Counted from the first letter of the stretch, positions 16,860 to 26,354 are shown. The stretch: 32,641 nt of DNA from Chloroflexota bacterium (GCA_013388845.1 JACAEN010000033.1:1-32641); one strand, 5' to 3'. The notes: generated from the letters alone by a model not told the origin. Program-made: numbers and translations.

Positions 16860-17222
16860 ATGAGCAGGCGAAGTGAACGAACAGGTAAAATGATCCAGCG
16901 GGAAATCAGTGAACTGCTTGAGCGTCAGGTTAACGACCCCAGGCTAGCCAAGCTTATCTCAGTAACCGAAGTCGCACTTTCACCCGATCTTAAGCATGCC
17001 AAGATATTTGTTAGCACCTTGGGCAGCGAGATAAATAATAAAGAAGAGTTGCTGGCAGGCTTTAACAACGCTTCAGGATTCTTGCGCAAGGAACTTGCAT
17101 CACACCTAAAATTGAAATATACACCGGAACTCAGCTTCCATTATGATGACTCCATTGAGCGGGGGGCGAGATTACTCAAATTGATCGGGGAGCTAAACAC
17201 TACTGAGAAGGATAAAGCCTAG
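16860..17222 (+). CDS. rbfA: Ribosome-binding factor A
   Basis: RbfA is a small KH-like protein that helps mature the 30S subunit (16S rRNA 5' end region). This 120-residue protein shows the family's opening ([19 protein letters not shown]), the central [18 protein letters not shown] strand-turn-strand with the usual D-x-x-x-A-K-I/V pattern, and the C-terminal [20 protein letters not shown] lies seven bases before the ATG. It follows infB by 26 bases and is the last translation gene of the cluster; truB, often next, is not present. Confidence 0.93.
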   Translation: MSRRSERTGKMIQREISELLERQVNDPRLAKLISVTEVALSPDLKHAKIFVSTLGSEINNKEELLAGFNNASGFLRKELASHLKLKYTPELSFHYDDSIERGARLLKLIGELNTTEKDKA

Positions 17223-17260
17223 ATTCCGTAATATTTTTGGCATTAGTAAAGGAGGTAAGA

Positions 17261-18385
17261 ATGGAACCAATAAACGTAGCCATCATAGGTGTTGGTAATT
17301 GTGCCTCTTCTTTAGTTCAAGGAGTTCACTACTACAAGGACGCTAAGGAAGATGAATTTATCCCCGGTTTAATGCATGTCAACCTGGGAGGTTATCACAT
17401 ATCCGACATCAACTTCGTGGCTGCCTTTGATATTGATAAAAACAAAGTAGGCAAGGATTTAGCTGAAGCTATTTTCACCAAGCCGAACAACACTATTAAA
17501 TTCTGTGATGTGCCTAAGACGGGCGTCCGAGTTGAGCGGGGTATGACCCACGATGGACTGGGCAAGTATCTATCCCAAATTATCACCAAGGCACCAGGCC
17601 CGACCGCCAATATTGTAGATATACTTAAGAAGACCGAAACTGACGTAGTGATTAATTATTTGCCTGTAGGAAGCGAAGAGGCAACTAAATGGTATGTAGA
17701 ACAAGTGCTAACCGCCGGTTGCGGCTTCATCAATTGTATGCCTGTTTTTATTGCCCGTGAAAGCTATTGGCAAGGCCGGTTTGCCGAGCGGGGATTGCCT
17801 GTCATCGGCGATGATATTAAGTCTCAAGTGGGCGCTACAATTACTCACAGAGTATTAACCAAACTCTTCCGTGACCGTGGTGTTAAACTGGAGCGAACTT
17901 ACCAGTTAAATTTTGGCGGAAATACTGATTTCTACAACATGCTGGAGCGCGAGAGATTGGAGTCTAAGAAGATTTCCAAGACCAATGCTGTTACCTCCCA
18001 GCTAGACTACGATATTGGTTCCGATAATATTCACATCGGCCCCAGCGACTATGTGCCCTGGCTAGCCGACCGCAAGTTTTGCTACCTGAGAATGGAAGGG
18101 CGTACCTTCGGCGATGTGCCTCTGAATCTAGAACTGAAGCTAGAAGTATGGGACAGCCCAAATTCAGCCGGGGTAGTTATCGATGCCATAAGATGCTGTA
18201 AACTAGCCCTGGACCGAGGCTTAAGCGGGAGCATAGTGGCACCTTCGGCTTACTTTATGAAGTCTCCGCCCATTCAGTATTCTGATGAGGAAGCTCGCAT
18301 AAAAACCGAAGAATTTATCGCCGGAGAACAGCACGAAGGTCCTGTTTCCTTGCCTGAACTGCGCTCAATCGAGGTCAAGGGATAA
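17261..18385 (+). CDS. ino1: Inositol-3-phosphate synthase
   Basis: This enzyme converts glucose 6-phosphate to myo-inositol 3-phosphate with tightly bound NAD. The N-terminal Rossmann motif is GVGNCASS (about 10-17), and the two family hallmarks [15 protein letters not shown] and [13 protein letters not shown] are intact, with catalytic lysines in the former and in SKKISKT after the latter. The 374-residue length fits the short bacterial/archaeal class. The start is ATG 17261, four bases after AAAGGAGGT; a TTG at 17237 would start before the ribosome binding site and is rejected. Together with the CDP-alcohol phosphatidyltransferase two genes downstream it suggests synthesis of inositol phospholipid, though inositol-based solutes are also possible. 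It is co-directional with rbfA, 38 bases apart. Confidence 0.93.
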   Translation: MEPINVAIIGVGNCASSLVQGVHYYKDAKEDEFIPGLMHVNLGGYHISDINFVAAFDIDKNKVGKDLAEAIFTKPNNTIKFCDVPKTGVRVERGMTHDGLGKYLSQIITKAPGPTANIVDILKKTETDVVINYLPVGSEEATKWYVEQVLTAGCGFINCMPVFIARESYWQGRFAERGLPVIGDDIKSQVGATITHRVLTKLFRDRGVKLERTYQLNFGGNTDFYNMLERERLESKKISKTNAVTSQLDYDIGSDNIHIGPSDYVPWLADRKFCYLRMEGRTFGDVPLNLELKLEVWDSPNSAGVVIDAIRCCKLALDRGLSGSIVAPSAYFMKSPPIQYSDEEARIKTEEFIAGEQHEGPVSLPELRSIEVKG

Positions 18386-18393
18386 GTCACCCC

Positions 18394-18461
18394 CGTGGCA
18401 AAAATACTAGCCTCAAACAATGTAGGCTAAGAGACCACAGCGAAACTTTAAGTTTGCCACG
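18394..18461 (+). other. Nested inverted repeats between ino1 and the TIM-barrel gene
   Basis: CGTGGCAAA (18394-18402) and TTTGCCACG (18453-18461) are a perfect 9-bp inverted repeat. Nested inside is TAGCCT (18408-18413) with AGGCTA (18424-18429). RNA from this spacer would fold into a long hairpin ending just before the AGAGG ribosome binding site (18466-18470) of the next gene. No T-run follows, so it is not a standard terminator; it may affect mRNA processing, stability or relative expression. Confidence 0.55.
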
Positions 18462-18477
18462 AGCTAGAGGTAGCAAG

Positions 18478-19386
18478 TTGCTCCAAGTCTCCCTCTCCAC
18501 CATGTGGGCTAAAGGTAGATTTAGCCACATGGCGGGATTTGTTGCTAAAGCTCAAGAATTGGGCTTTACCCATATAGAAGCAAATACCTCAATTTCCCCA
18601 AGAATGCTCAGCGAGCTTCTCAAAACCGCAGTCCCTGTTTCCAGCATTCATTCTCCCTGTCCCGCAGTATTGTCGTCCCAAGGAATTCCCATAAGCAGCC
18701 TTTCCTTAAGTTCCTTGGTCGAGAATAAGCGAACGGAGGCTGTTAGCTTCACCAAGAAAACAATAGACCTTGCAGCAAATGTGAAGGCTAGGGCTATTGT
18801 CCTCCATATGGGTGAAGTGCCAATTGACCTGAGTTTGCAAGATAGACTGTATAAACTGTGCGATAGGGGCTTCACTCAAACTAAAGAATATGCCGAGATT
18901 AGACAACAGCTCGTTCATCAACGCACTTCCCGAGCGGCTCATTATCTTGATGCTGCAAGAAAAAGTCTTCATGAGCTTAGCAAATATAGCCGGCAAAAGG
19001 GTATAATCTTGGGGCTGGAGACCAGGTTTCATCCCAACGAGATACCCAATATAAACGAAATGGCAGAGCTACTCAACGGAGTGCCAGAAGGCGTGGTGGG
19101 CTACTGGCATGACGTAGGACATGCTGAAGTACAACAGCAGCTTGGATTTAGCTTGCATGAAGAATGGCTTTCACGGTTCCAAGACAGAATGGTCGGCATC
19201 CACTTGCACGACATTCATGGCATTTCGGATCACCATGCCCCGGGGAAGGGAAACATGGATTGGGAAATGATAGCCAGATATTTACCTCCAGGGATAGTGA
19301 AGGTTTGCGAAATCGGCGAGTGGAATGACGAGGAGCAAATGCGGGGAGTAGTCAAGTTTCTTCAAAAGAAAGGGATAATAAGCTAG
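18478..19386 (+). CDS. Sugar phosphate isomerase/epimerase-like TIM-barrel protein
   Basis: This is a xylose isomerase-like TIM-barrel protein (AP endonuclease 2 superfamily, IolE/IolI-like) of about 302 residues. Visible metal-site motifs are LHMGE, LGLETRF (Glu), YWHDVGHAE (Asp and His), IHLHDIHG and the final EIGEW. The insert DHHAPGKGNMDW is typical of these isomerase/epimerases. The specific substrate is unknown; its place between inositol-3-phosphate synthase and a phosphatidyltransferase makes an inositol- or sugar-phosphate-linked role attractive but unproven. I prefer the TTG at 18478, seven bases after AGAGG, giving MLQVSLSTMW, which fits the family's usual beginning; a TTG at 18454 lies inside the hairpin arm and has no ribosome binding site. 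Confidence 0.75.
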   Translation: MLQVSLSTMWAKGRFSHMAGFVAKAQELGFTHIEANTSISPRMLSELLKTAVPVSSIHSPCPAVLSSQGIPISSLSLSSLVENKRTEAVSFTKKTIDLAANVKARAIVLHMGEVPIDLSLQDRLYKLCDRGFTQTKEYAEIRQQLVHQRTSRAAHYLDAARKSLHELSKYSRQKGIILGLETRFHPNEIPNINEMAELLNGVPEGVVGYWHDVGHAEVQQQLGFSLHEEWLSRFQDRMVGIHLHDIHGISDHHAPGKGNMDWEMIARYLPPGIVKVCEIGEWNDEEQMRGVVKFLQKKGIIS

Positions 19387-19399
19387 CTGGAAGAGCTGA

Positions 19400-19990
19400 A
19401 TGAATCTGATAGACATTCGACGGAACTTAGCCTATCGTATTACCAATCCTATAGTCGGGATTTTGGGCAAAAGTGGGATAACCCCCAATGCTCTTACCCT
19501 TATTAATCTGGCTCTGAATATAGTTGCAGCCTATGTTATCGCCACCGGGCACTTTCTTCCTGGCGGGGTTTTAGTCCTGGTTTCAGGCTTGTTTGACCTC
19601 CTAGACGGAGCCCTGGCTCGCTTCACCAGACAAACTACAAAGTTTGGCGCTATTCTGGATTCAACGGTTGACCGCATTTCTGAAGCTGCGATACTCTGCG
19701 GCCTTTTGATTTGGCATTTAGCCCGCGGCGGCAACTTAGAAATCATGCTTATTTTTGCCGTCTTAATTGGCTCTTTCTTAGTCAGCTATATAAGGGCCAG
19801 AGCAGAAGGACTGGGTTGGCAATGTCAGGTTGGCTTGTTTACTAGAGCAGAACGGGTTATAGTATTAGCAATAGGTTTGCTAGTAAATCAGATTTTTATC
19901 GCTTTATGTGTTCTGGCGGTCTTCGTCTTTATCACTGTGGTTCAAAGGTTGATTTACCTGTGGAAGCAAGGAAAAGTTAAAGGTGATTAG
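19400..19990 (+). CDS. CDP-alcohol phosphatidyltransferase (possible phosphatidylinositol phosphate synthase)
   Basis: This 196-residue integral membrane enzyme joins a CDP-activated lipid to an alcohol. The complete family signature D-x2-DG-x2-AR-x8-G-x3-D-x3-D is present (Asp66, Asp69, Gly70, Ala73, Arg74, Gly83, Asp87, Asp91). Several hydrophobic segments flank it (about 35-65, 94-125, 150-188). The neighbouring inositol-3-phosphate synthase suggests that inositol 3-phosphate is the acceptor and that the product is phosphatidylinositol phosphate, as for the actinobacterial PgsA1-type enzyme; phosphatidylglycerol phosphate synthase is the alternative. It starts 13 bases after the TIM-barrel gene and its stop abuts the purA start with no spacer. 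Confidence 0.85.
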   Translation: MNLIDIRRNLAYRITNPIVGILGKSGITPNALTLINLALNIVAAYVIATGHFLPGGVLVLVSGLFDLLDGALARFTRQTTKFGAILDSTVDRISEAAILCGLLIWHLARGGNLEIMLIFAVLIGSFLVSYIRARAEGLGWQCQVGLFTRAERVIVLAIGLLVNQIFIALCVLAVFVFITVVQRLIYLWKQGKVKGD

Positions 19991-21289
19991 ATGGCTGTTA
20001 TCGCTGTTGTGGGAGGACAGTGGGGTGATGAAGGTAAAGGGAAGATAATTGACCTCTTAGCTGAGAAAGCGAAGTTAGTAGTTCGTTTCTCCGGGGGAGA
20101 CAACGCTGGCCATACTGTCATCAACCCGTATGGCGAATTCCGTCTGCATCTCGTACCTTCGGGCATTTTTAACCCACAGGCAACCTGCATTATTGGCAAC
20201 GGTGTAGCTATTAACCCAGCAGTGCTCCTTAAGGAAATAGATGACTTGCAAAACCACGGTATAGATGTGAGCCGCCTTTTTATTAGTGACCGTGCTCACC
20301 TAATCATGCCCTATCATACCCTTCTCGATAAACTGGAAGAGGAAAGACGCAGTAAAGGAGCAATAGGTACTACATTGAGAGGAATTGGCCCCGTCTTTGC
20401 TGACAAAGTAGCTCGTTTGGGAATTCGTGCTGGAGACTTGCTAGATAAGGACGTGTTTCTGACCCGCCTGAAGTCGGCTCTGGAGCTCAAGAATCTTATC
20501 CTGACTAAAGTATACCAAGTTTCGCCTTTATCACTGGAGGAAATCTACCAACAATATTGCCATTATGGAGAGCAGCTAGCTCCTTTTATCCGAGAAACTA
20601 GTTCCATAATTCGCCAAGCGGCGATAAAAGGAGAGCTCATTCTATTAGAAGGTGCCCAGGGAACTTTACTTGACCCTGACTTTGGCACCTACCCATATGT
20701 GACCTCTTCTTCACCGTTGGCCGGGGCAGGCTGTACTGGAACAGGCCTGGGCCCGAGGCAAATCGATCGTGTGGTGGGTGTGTTTAAAGCATATAACACC
20801 AGAGTCGGAGCCGGACCCATGCCCACAGAACTCAAGGACGAAATTGGTGACTTTATCCGGGAAAAGGCCCATGAGTATGGTGCCACTACAGGAAGGCCAC
20901 GAAGATGTGGTTGGTTTGATGCCGTGGCCGGTCGTTTTAGCGTTCAAATAAATGGTCTTACTGACATAGCTCTAACTCACCTCGACATCTATGACGGTTT
21001 CCCATCAATTAGAATATGCACTGCTTACAAATTGAAAGGCGAGGTCCTGACTTCTTTCCCCAGTGATGTCGCTATTTTAGAAAGATGCCAACCTATCTAC
21101 GAAGAAGTGGATGGCTGGCAAGAATCAATAAGTGGAATTCGGAGTCTCAAAAAGCTGCCGGTGAGAGCTCGTAATTATATGTCCCGCCTCGAAGATCTCC
21201 TTTCTTGCCCCATCAGCCTCGTTTCCGTAGGACCAGATAGGAGGCAAATAATTGAAAAAAAATCCAAAATCCGAAGCACGAAATCCTAA
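19991..21289 (+). CDS. purA: Adenylosuccinate synthetase
   Basis: PurA forms adenylosuccinate from IMP, aspartate and GTP, the committed step to AMP. The GTP-binding loop GGQWGDEGKGK is near the N-terminus with Asp13 as the catalytic base; the DNAGHT block, GTTLRGIGP, the TTGRPRRCGWFD aspartate loop and the final SVGPDRRQII are all as expected. The length is 432 residues. The last ten residues after GPDRRQII (EKKSKIRSTKS) are not part of the family fold: they are encoded by an AT-rich intergenic repeat that also supplies the TAA. The gene starts immediately after the previous stop codon and ends the nusA-purA run of co-directional genes. The other purine genes lie 5.4 kb away. Confidence 0.96.
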   Translation: MAVIAVVGGQWGDEGKGKIIDLLAEKAKLVVRFSGGDNAGHTVINPYGEFRLHLVPSGIFNPQATCIIGNGVAINPAVLLKEIDDLQNHGIDVSRLFISDRAHLIMPYHTLLDKLEEERRSKGAIGTTLRGIGPVFADKVARLGIRAGDLLDKDVFLTRLKSALELKNLILTKVYQVSPLSLEEIYQQYCHYGEQLAPFIRETSSIIRQAAIKGELILLEGAQGTLLDPDFGTYPYVTSSSPLAGAGCTGTGLGPRQIDRVVGVFKAYNTRVGAGPMPTELKDEIGDFIREKAHEYGATTGRPRRCGWFDAVAGRFSVQINGLTDIALTHLDIYDGFPSIRICTAYKLKGEVLTSFPSDVAILERCQPIYEEVDGWQESISGIRSLKKLPVRARNYMSRLEDLLSCPISLVSVGPDRRQIIEKKSKIRSTKS

Positions 21290-21376
21290 CCAATAGCAAA
21301 GCGCAAAATACAAATGACCAAAACGCTTTTGATATTTGGATTTGTTTAGAGCTTAGAAATTAGGATTTAGAATTTA
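21256..21376. repeat. AT-rich dyad intergenic repeat, copy 1
   Basis: The segment carries inverted AAATCCTAA (21281-21289) and TTAGGATTT (21360-21368), with CGAAGCACGAAATCC on the left and TTTGGATTTGTTTAGAGC on the right. The same blocks recur at 30806-30894. It fills the whole gap between the convergent purA and dapA genes: the purA TAA is inside the left arm and the dapA TAA (21376-21374) is at the right edge. Confidence 0.75.
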
Positions 21377-22285
21377 ACCGGGGATAGGCAAATCTATCTT
21401 ATAATTCCTTAGTGTCGCCTGTACAAGATTGGCTGATTTTTCGTCAGGTTCCAGGAGGGGCAGGCGGGGCTTGCCCACGGGAAAGCCAAGATAGTTTAAA
21501 GCCCATTTGACGGGCATAGGATTGGGGATAATAAACAAGGCATTTACCAGAGGTAGCAACTTCCGATGGGTGCTGGCTGCCTCGGCAACTTCACCGTTAA
21601 GGAATTTCTCAATCATGTCCTTTATCTGGATTCCTACCAGATGAGAAGCAACGCTAATCACGCCGTAGCCACCTAAAGCCAGTATGGGGAAGGTATCATT
21701 ATCATTGCCACTGTAAACTAAGAAATCTTTCCTAGTTCCCTGAATAATCTCAGCTATCTGTCCCAGATTGCCACTGGCTTCCTTCACACCCACAATGTTA
21801 TCAATTTGGCTCAGCTTGATTATTGTATCAGCAGCGATGTTGGTAACCGTGCGTGATGGCACATTATAGATGATGCAAGGCAAGGTAGTACTCTGGGCAA
21901 TAGCTTTAAAATGCTCCCAGAGGCCTTGCTGAGTTGGCCGATTATAATAGGGAACTACCAAAAGACAAGCATCAACACCAGTTTTCTCGGCCTCCTTAGT
22001 TAATTCCTGGCTTTCTTTCGTATTATAGCTGCCTGTGCCAGCTACTACTGTTCCACGTTTACCCAACGCTGATTTCGTTTCAGCGAAAAGTCGTAGTTTC
22101 TCTTCCCTACTCAGAGTAGGAGACTCCCCAGTGGTGCCTGAGACCACCACTCCATCACTACCTGAATCTAGCAAAGCTAGAGCTAACTTCTTAGCTTGTT
22201 GGTAGTCAACTTCGCCCCGCGCATCAAAGGGCGTAACCATAGCGGTTAATAAGCGACCTAGTTTGTTTTTACCCAACTTACTCAT
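21374..22285 (-). CDS. dapA: 4-hydroxy-tetrahydrodipicolinate synthase
   Basis: DapA condenses pyruvate with aspartate semialdehyde in diaminopimelate/lysine synthesis. The Schiff-base lysine is Lys168 in VGVKEASG; Tyr140 in YNVPSRT and the TTGE motif (51-54) complete the active site. It is 303 residues, a normal length, with a short KLGKNK-type basic N-terminus. The ATG overlaps the asd stop by eight bases (ATGAGTAA), indicating translational coupling. It is the last gene of the rpsO-pnp-dapB-asd-dapA run, and its stop codon lies at the edge of the AT-rich repeat. Confidence 0.95.
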   Translation of the reverse strand: MSKLGKNKLGRLLTAMVTPFDARGEVDYQQAKKLALALLDSGSDGVVVSGTTGESPTLSREEKLRLFAETKSALGKRGTVVAGTGSYNTKESQELTKEAEKTGVDACLLVVPYYNRPTQQGLWEHFKAIAQSTTLPCIIYNVPSRTVTNIAADTIIKLSQIDNIVGVKEASGNLGQIAEIIQGTRKDFLVYSGNDNDTFPILALGGYGVISVASHLVGIQIKDMIEKFLNGEVAEAASTHRKLLPLVNALFIIPNPMPVKWALNYLGFPVGKPRLPLLEPDEKSANLVQATLRNYKIDLPIPG

Positions 22286-23324
22286 TTAAACCAGCTAAAC
22301 TCTTCTTAAGGCTTATCCAACCCCTCTCTATCCCCTCCTCAGCAATCTGTACAGCATTTAGCGCTGCCCCTTTACGCAGATTATCAGCCACTACCCACAT
22401 TACCAGTCCATTGGGATGGGAGATGTCTTTTCTAATTCGGCCTACAAATACATGATCTGAGCCACTGGCAGCCCAGGGTTGGGGGTAAAAACTGACGGTG
22501 GGGTCATCAAGTACCCTGACTCCGGGAGCTTGAGCTAAACTCTTCTTTGCCTCTTCAGGGGTGATGGGCGAACTGAATTCTACGTGAACCGCTTCACTGT
22601 GCCCAAAGTAAACGGGGACTCGGACGCAAGTGGCTGAAATAACTATGTCTTCAGCATGCAGTATCTTACGTGTTTCTTCCACCATTCTCAGTTCTTCCTT
22701 AGTATATCCATTATCCAAAAAAACATCTATTTCTGGTAGTACATTAAAGGCTATCTGATGGGAATAGACATGAGGACAAATACGGCGCCCCTCCAAAGCT
22801 AACCGCGATTGATTTACCAGTTCCTGCATGGCTGCAGCGCCACTACTTGATACTGCCTGGTAGGTGCTTACCACAATTCTCTTTATAGGATTGACCTTGT
22901 GCAAAGGATAAAGCGCTACCACCATTTGAATTGTGGAGCAGTTAGGACTGGCAATTATGCCCTTATGCCATTCTATATCCTCAGGATTGACCTCCGGGAC
23001 TATCAGAGGCACTGTGGGGTCCATTCTAAAAGCAGCACTATTATCTATGACCACTGTCCCGGCTTCGACAGCCCAAGGCGCTAGCCTCCGACTAATATCA
23101 GTACCAGCAGAGAAAAAGGCAATATCAACATCGCGAAACGCCTCCGGTGTCACTTTCCTGACTGCAATTCTTTGATGATTAAAAAGGAGTTTTACATCCG
23201 AAGAATTCTCAGGGATTAGCAATCGGATCGAACCTACAGGGAATCTACGCTGCTCAAGTATCTTAATAATCTCCTGCCCGACAATGTCGTCAGCACCAAT
23301 AATAGCTACATCAAATCCTGCCAT
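22278..23324 (-). CDS. asd: Aspartate-semialdehyde dehydrogenase
   Basis: Asd reduces aspartyl phosphate to aspartate semialdehyde with NADPH. The catalytic cysteine is Cys129 in ASPNCSTIQ, and the second half holds the usual substrate-binding and catalytic elements (EIDVFLDNGYTKEE, RVPVYFGHSEAVHVEF). The 348-residue length is typical. One oddity: the dinucleotide-binding loop reads GADDIVGQE where the family normally has GATGAVG, so a Thr and a Gly are replaced by Asp residues. Later conserved regions look intact, so the protein is probably functional. AGGAAAAG precedes the ATG at 23324, and the gene begins eight bases after dapB. Confidence 0.93.
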   Translation of the reverse strand: MAGFDVAIIGADDIVGQEIIKILEQRRFPVGSIRLLIPENSSDVKLLFNHQRIAVRKVTPEAFRDVDIAFFSAGTDISRRLAPWAVEAGTVVIDNSAAFRMDPTVPLIVPEVNPEDIEWHKGIIASPNCSTIQMVVALYPLHKVNPIKRIVVSTYQAVSSSGAAAMQELVNQSRLALEGRRICPHVYSHQIAFNVLPEIDVFLDNGYTKEELRMVEETRKILHAEDIVISATCVRVPVYFGHSEAVHVEFSSPITPEEAKKSLAQAPGVRVLDDPTVSFYPQPWAASGSDHVFVGRIRKDISHPNGLVMWVVADNLRKGAALNAVQIAEEGIERGWISLKKSLAGLNE

Positions 23325-23332
23325 GGCTTTTC

Positions 23333-24142
23333 CTACAACTCCGATGAAAATCGGAGCAAGGCATCTAACCCGTAAGTTAGCCCCTTGCGTTTTGTCACTT
23401 CCTTAATTGCCAGGATAACGCCAGGTAGGTAACACTCCCGATTTATAGTATTGTGCCGTAAAATTAGAGTTTCACCCGCTCTGCCAAATACAACTTCTTG
23501 CCCGGCCATAAATCCTGGCAACCTTAAACTATGGATAGCTATGCCATCCATTTGTCCTCCTCTAGTATTGCCGAGTACTTCACGTGTGACTTCAGGATAA
23601 ATGAACGGTTTACCGCGCGCCTGTAACATTACTCTGGCTGTAGCTATTGCAGTCCCTGAAGGAGCATCAGCCTTTTTTTCATGATGCATTTCGATAATTT
23701 CAGCGTGGTCGAAAAACTTAGCCGCGATTTTCGATAGATGTATCAAAAGTGCCGCGCCCAGAGAAAAATTGGGGGCTACTACTGCCCCTACCTTATTCGC
23801 CTGACATAATTTTTCGATTTCAGCCAAATTCTCTTCAGAAAGGCCAGTTGTGCCTATCACCATATTAACTTTTTGTTTAAGAGCAATGCGCGCGGCTGCC
23901 ATAGAAACCTCAGCATTGGTGAAATCTACCACCACATCAGCATTGCAGACCTTCAAAAGCGAATCTAAGTCGGAAGAAAAGGGTATCAGTTCGACAGTCT
24001 CAGCTAAAGGAAGATATTTCTGAGTTACTTCTTTTTCTACAGCACCTACTGCCTTCAATCCGGGCTCGCGAACCACAGCTTTGGTTACTTCTTGCCCCAT
24101 TCTGCCTAAAGCACCATTAATAACTACTCTTATAGGTTCCAT
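23333..24142 (-). CDS. dapB: 4-hydroxy-tetrahydrodipicolinate reductase
   Basis: DapB reduces the dipicolinate precursor with NAD(P)H in lysine/diaminopimelate synthesis. The nucleotide-binding motif GALGRMGQ lies near the N-terminus; VIGTTGLSEE and the active-site block EMHHEKKADAPSGTA are complete. The true start is ATG 24142, with GGGGGTG five bases ahead, giving 269 residues, the usual size. The frame is open further upstream to 24289, but that part lies inside the end of pnp and encodes nothing resembling DapB. The gene begins 25 bases after pnp stops. It comes ahead of asd and dapA in one transcription direction, covering three consecutive aspartate-pathway steps. Confidence 0.95.
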   Translation of the reverse strand: MEPIRVVINGALGRMGQEVTKAVVREPGLKAVGAVEKEVTQKYLPLAETVELIPFSSDLDSLLKVCNADVVVDFTNAEVSMAAARIALKQKVNMVIGTTGLSEENLAEIEKLCQANKVGAVVAPNFSLGAALLIHLSKIAAKFFDHAEIIEMHHEKKADAPSGTAIATARVMLQARGKPFIYPEVTREVLGNTRGGQMDGIAIHSLRLPGFMAGQEVVFGRAGETLILRHNTINRECYLPGVILAIKEVTKRKGLTYGLDALLRFSSEL

Positions 24143-24167
24143 GTCACACCCCCAGCGATGAAGTAAT

Positions 24168-26354
24168 TTATGTTTTGTGATTGCCATGCCGTTCGCCCTT
24201 ACTATGAGGGCGGGCAAATTTCCCCCGACGATGTTGAGGAGCTGAAGAATCCCTGACCTTGGCACCAGAGATACGAGAAAGCCCCTCAAATACTGCCTTG
24301 CGTGATAAATTTATCCTGCCAGAACCATCAATGCCAATGACCTTTACCATTATTTCATCGCCTACCTTAACCACATCTTCCACCTGGGCTACATGGTAGT
24401 CGGCGAGCTCACTAATATGAACCAGCCCTTCCTTCCCCGGCAAAATCTCCACCATAGCGCCAAAATTGAACAACCGGGTTACTTTCCCAGTGTAAACCTC
24501 CCCCAACTCCACCTCCCGAGTTAGGTCCTGAATCATTTTGATTGCTTTTTGGGCTGCTTCTTCACTGGGAGAACCAATAATAATTGTGCCATCATTTTTT
24601 ATATCTATAGTTGTTTTTGTTTCATCTATAATTGACCTTATAACCCTGCCTCCAGAACCAATGACGCTGCCAATCTTGTTGGGGTCAATGGTAATTTCGT
24701 ACATCCTCGGGGCATAGGGGCTGAGTTCAGCGCGGCTAGAGCTGATAGCTAAAGCCATCTTCCCCAATATTTCCAACCTCGCTTCCCGAGCCTGACTCAA
24801 GGCTTCAGCTAGGATACCATAATCTATTCCCTGAAGTTTAATATCAAGTTGCACAGCTGTGAGCCCACGAGCTGTGCCAGCAACTTTGAAATCCATGTCA
24901 CCATAGGCATCTTCCATACCCACAATGTCAGTCAGAACAACGTAGTCCCCACCCTCTCCAGTAACTAAACCCATGGCTATCCCAGCCACAGATGCCTTGA
25001 TAGGTACACCAGCATCCATCAGAGAGAGTGTCGAGGCGCACGCGCTAGCCATAGACGTGCTTCCATGAGAACTAAGCACTTCAGAAACCAGACGTATGGT
25101 GTAAGGGAAATCATCCTCCGACGGCAATACTGGTGCAATAGCCCGTTCCACCAAAGCACCATGTCCAATCTCACGCCTTCCTATTGTTCCTATCCGTTTC
25201 ACTTCACCAGTAGAAAATGGAGGAAAATTATAATGATGCATAAAGCGTTTAGTTTCCTCCAGACCTAAGCCATCCAATAACTGCTCCCGGCTTATCGACC
25301 CCAAAGTGGTAATAGTCAACACCTGTGTTTCCCCACGGGCAAATAATCCTGAGCCGTGCGTGCGAGGAAGGATACCAACTTCACAGCTAATAGGACGAAT
25401 TTCTTTACTTTGGCGGCCGTCTAAGTGTCGCTTCGTCTGCAATATCTTTTCCCTGACCGCGGCTTTAAGCTGGGTTTCAAAAACAAGATTGATTTCATCT
25501 TCAGAAAAAGAATCAACCAGCTTGTCCCTTATTTCTTCCTTGAGAGCCGTTAAAGCCTTCTCTCTTTGCAATTTCTTTGGTTCTTCTAAAACCTGGCTTA
25601 ATTTCTCACCAAGTATGGCAGCGATTTGAGACGAAAGCTCGGGAGCAAGTTCCTTAGGTTTGATTTCTAACTTAGCTTTGCCATAGGCTTGTTGTAGCTC
25701 ATCTTGAAGCTTGATGACTTCTTGATTCGCTTCATGCCCTAACTTAATTGCCTCCAGCAATATTTCCTCAGAGACTTCTTTGGCACCTGCTTCCACCATT
25801 ACAACCTTTTCTTTACTACTAGCAACAACCAAGTCAAGCAAGCTCTCTTCCATTTGAGGCAGGGTGGGATTCACAACCAGAGTACCATTTATATAGCCAA
25901 CGTGTACAGCCGATATAGGCCCGAGGAACGGGATGTCTGACAGGGTCAGAGCTGCTGAAGCGCCAATAAGAGCGCAAATATCCGGCTCATTTTCCTGGTC
26001 AACCGACAACACTGTCGCTACAACTTGAACATCATGGTTAAACTCCTTGAGCAGAAGGGGACGCAGTGAGCGATCAACGAGTCGACTGGTTATAACCGCT
26101 TCCTCGCTAGGGCGTCCCTCTCGCCTGATGAAGCTGCCCGGTATTTTGCCTGCGGCATAGAGCCTTTCCTCGTAATCCACTGTTAGAGGCACAAAATCGG
26201 CTCCCTCTCGGGGCTCAGAGCTGGCGCAGACAGTAACCAGGACAACCGTGTTGCCATACTGAACAGCCACAGCACTGTTGGCTTGCTGGGCGAATTTCCC
26301 TACTTGAATACTAAGCGTCCTACCAGCTACTGAACGCTCCAAAACATCAGACAT
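24168..26354 (-). CDS. pnp: Polyribonucleotide nucleotidyltransferase (PNPase)
   Basis: PNPase degrades RNA 3' to 5' by phosphorolysis. The 728-residue protein contains two RNase PH cores separated by an alpha-helical domain, with the catalytic block [10 protein letters not shown] and the following VQLDIK in the second core; then a KH domain (about 550-600, [15 protein letters not shown]) and an S1 domain (about 618-690, [20 protein letters not shown]). A tail of about 35 residues rich in Arg, His and Lys follows ([20 protein letters not shown]). The ATG follows GAGGG and lies one base after the rpsO stop, the classic rpsO-pnp pairing. Confidence 0.97.
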   Translation of the reverse strand: MSDVLERSVAGRTLSIQVGKFAQQANSAVAVQYGNTVVLVTVCASSEPREGADFVPLTVDYEERLYAAGKIPGSFIRREGRPSEEAVITSRLVDRSLRPLLLKEFNHDVQVVATVLSVDQENEPDICALIGASAALTLSDIPFLGPISAVHVGYINGTLVVNPTLPQMEESLLDLVVASSKEKVVMVEAGAKEVSEEILLEAIKLGHEANQEVIKLQDELQQAYGKAKLEIKPKELAPELSSQIAAILGEKLSQVLEEPKKLQREKALTALKEEIRDKLVDSFSEDEINLVFETQLKAAVREKILQTKRHLDGRQSKEIRPISCEVGILPRTHGSGLFARGETQVLTITTLGSISREQLLDGLGLEETKRFMHHYNFPPFSTGEVKRIGTIGRREIGHGALVERAIAPVLPSEDDFPYTIRLVSEVLSSHGSTSMASACASTLSLMDAGVPIKASVAGIAMGLVTGEGGDYVVLTDIVGMEDAYGDMDFKVAGTARGLTAVQLDIKLQGIDYGILAEALSQAREARLEILGKMALAISSSRAELSPYAPRMYEITIDPNKIGSVIGSGGRVIRSIIDETKTTIDIKNDGTIIIGSPSEEAAQKAIKMIQDLTREVELGEVYTGKVTRLFNFGAMVEILPGKEGLVHISELADYHVAQVEDVVKVGDEIMVKVIGIDGSGRINLSRKAVFEGLSRISGAKVRDSSAPQHRRGKFARPHSKGERHGNHKT

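Noticed and set aside
17237-17260. Earlier TTG start for ino1
   Set aside because: It lies before the AAAGGAGGT that clearly serves the ATG at 17261.
24143-24289. N-terminal extension of dapB by 49 codons
   Set aside because: The extension lies within the end of pnp and has no DapB similarity; the ATG at 24142 has a ribosome binding site and gives the standard length.
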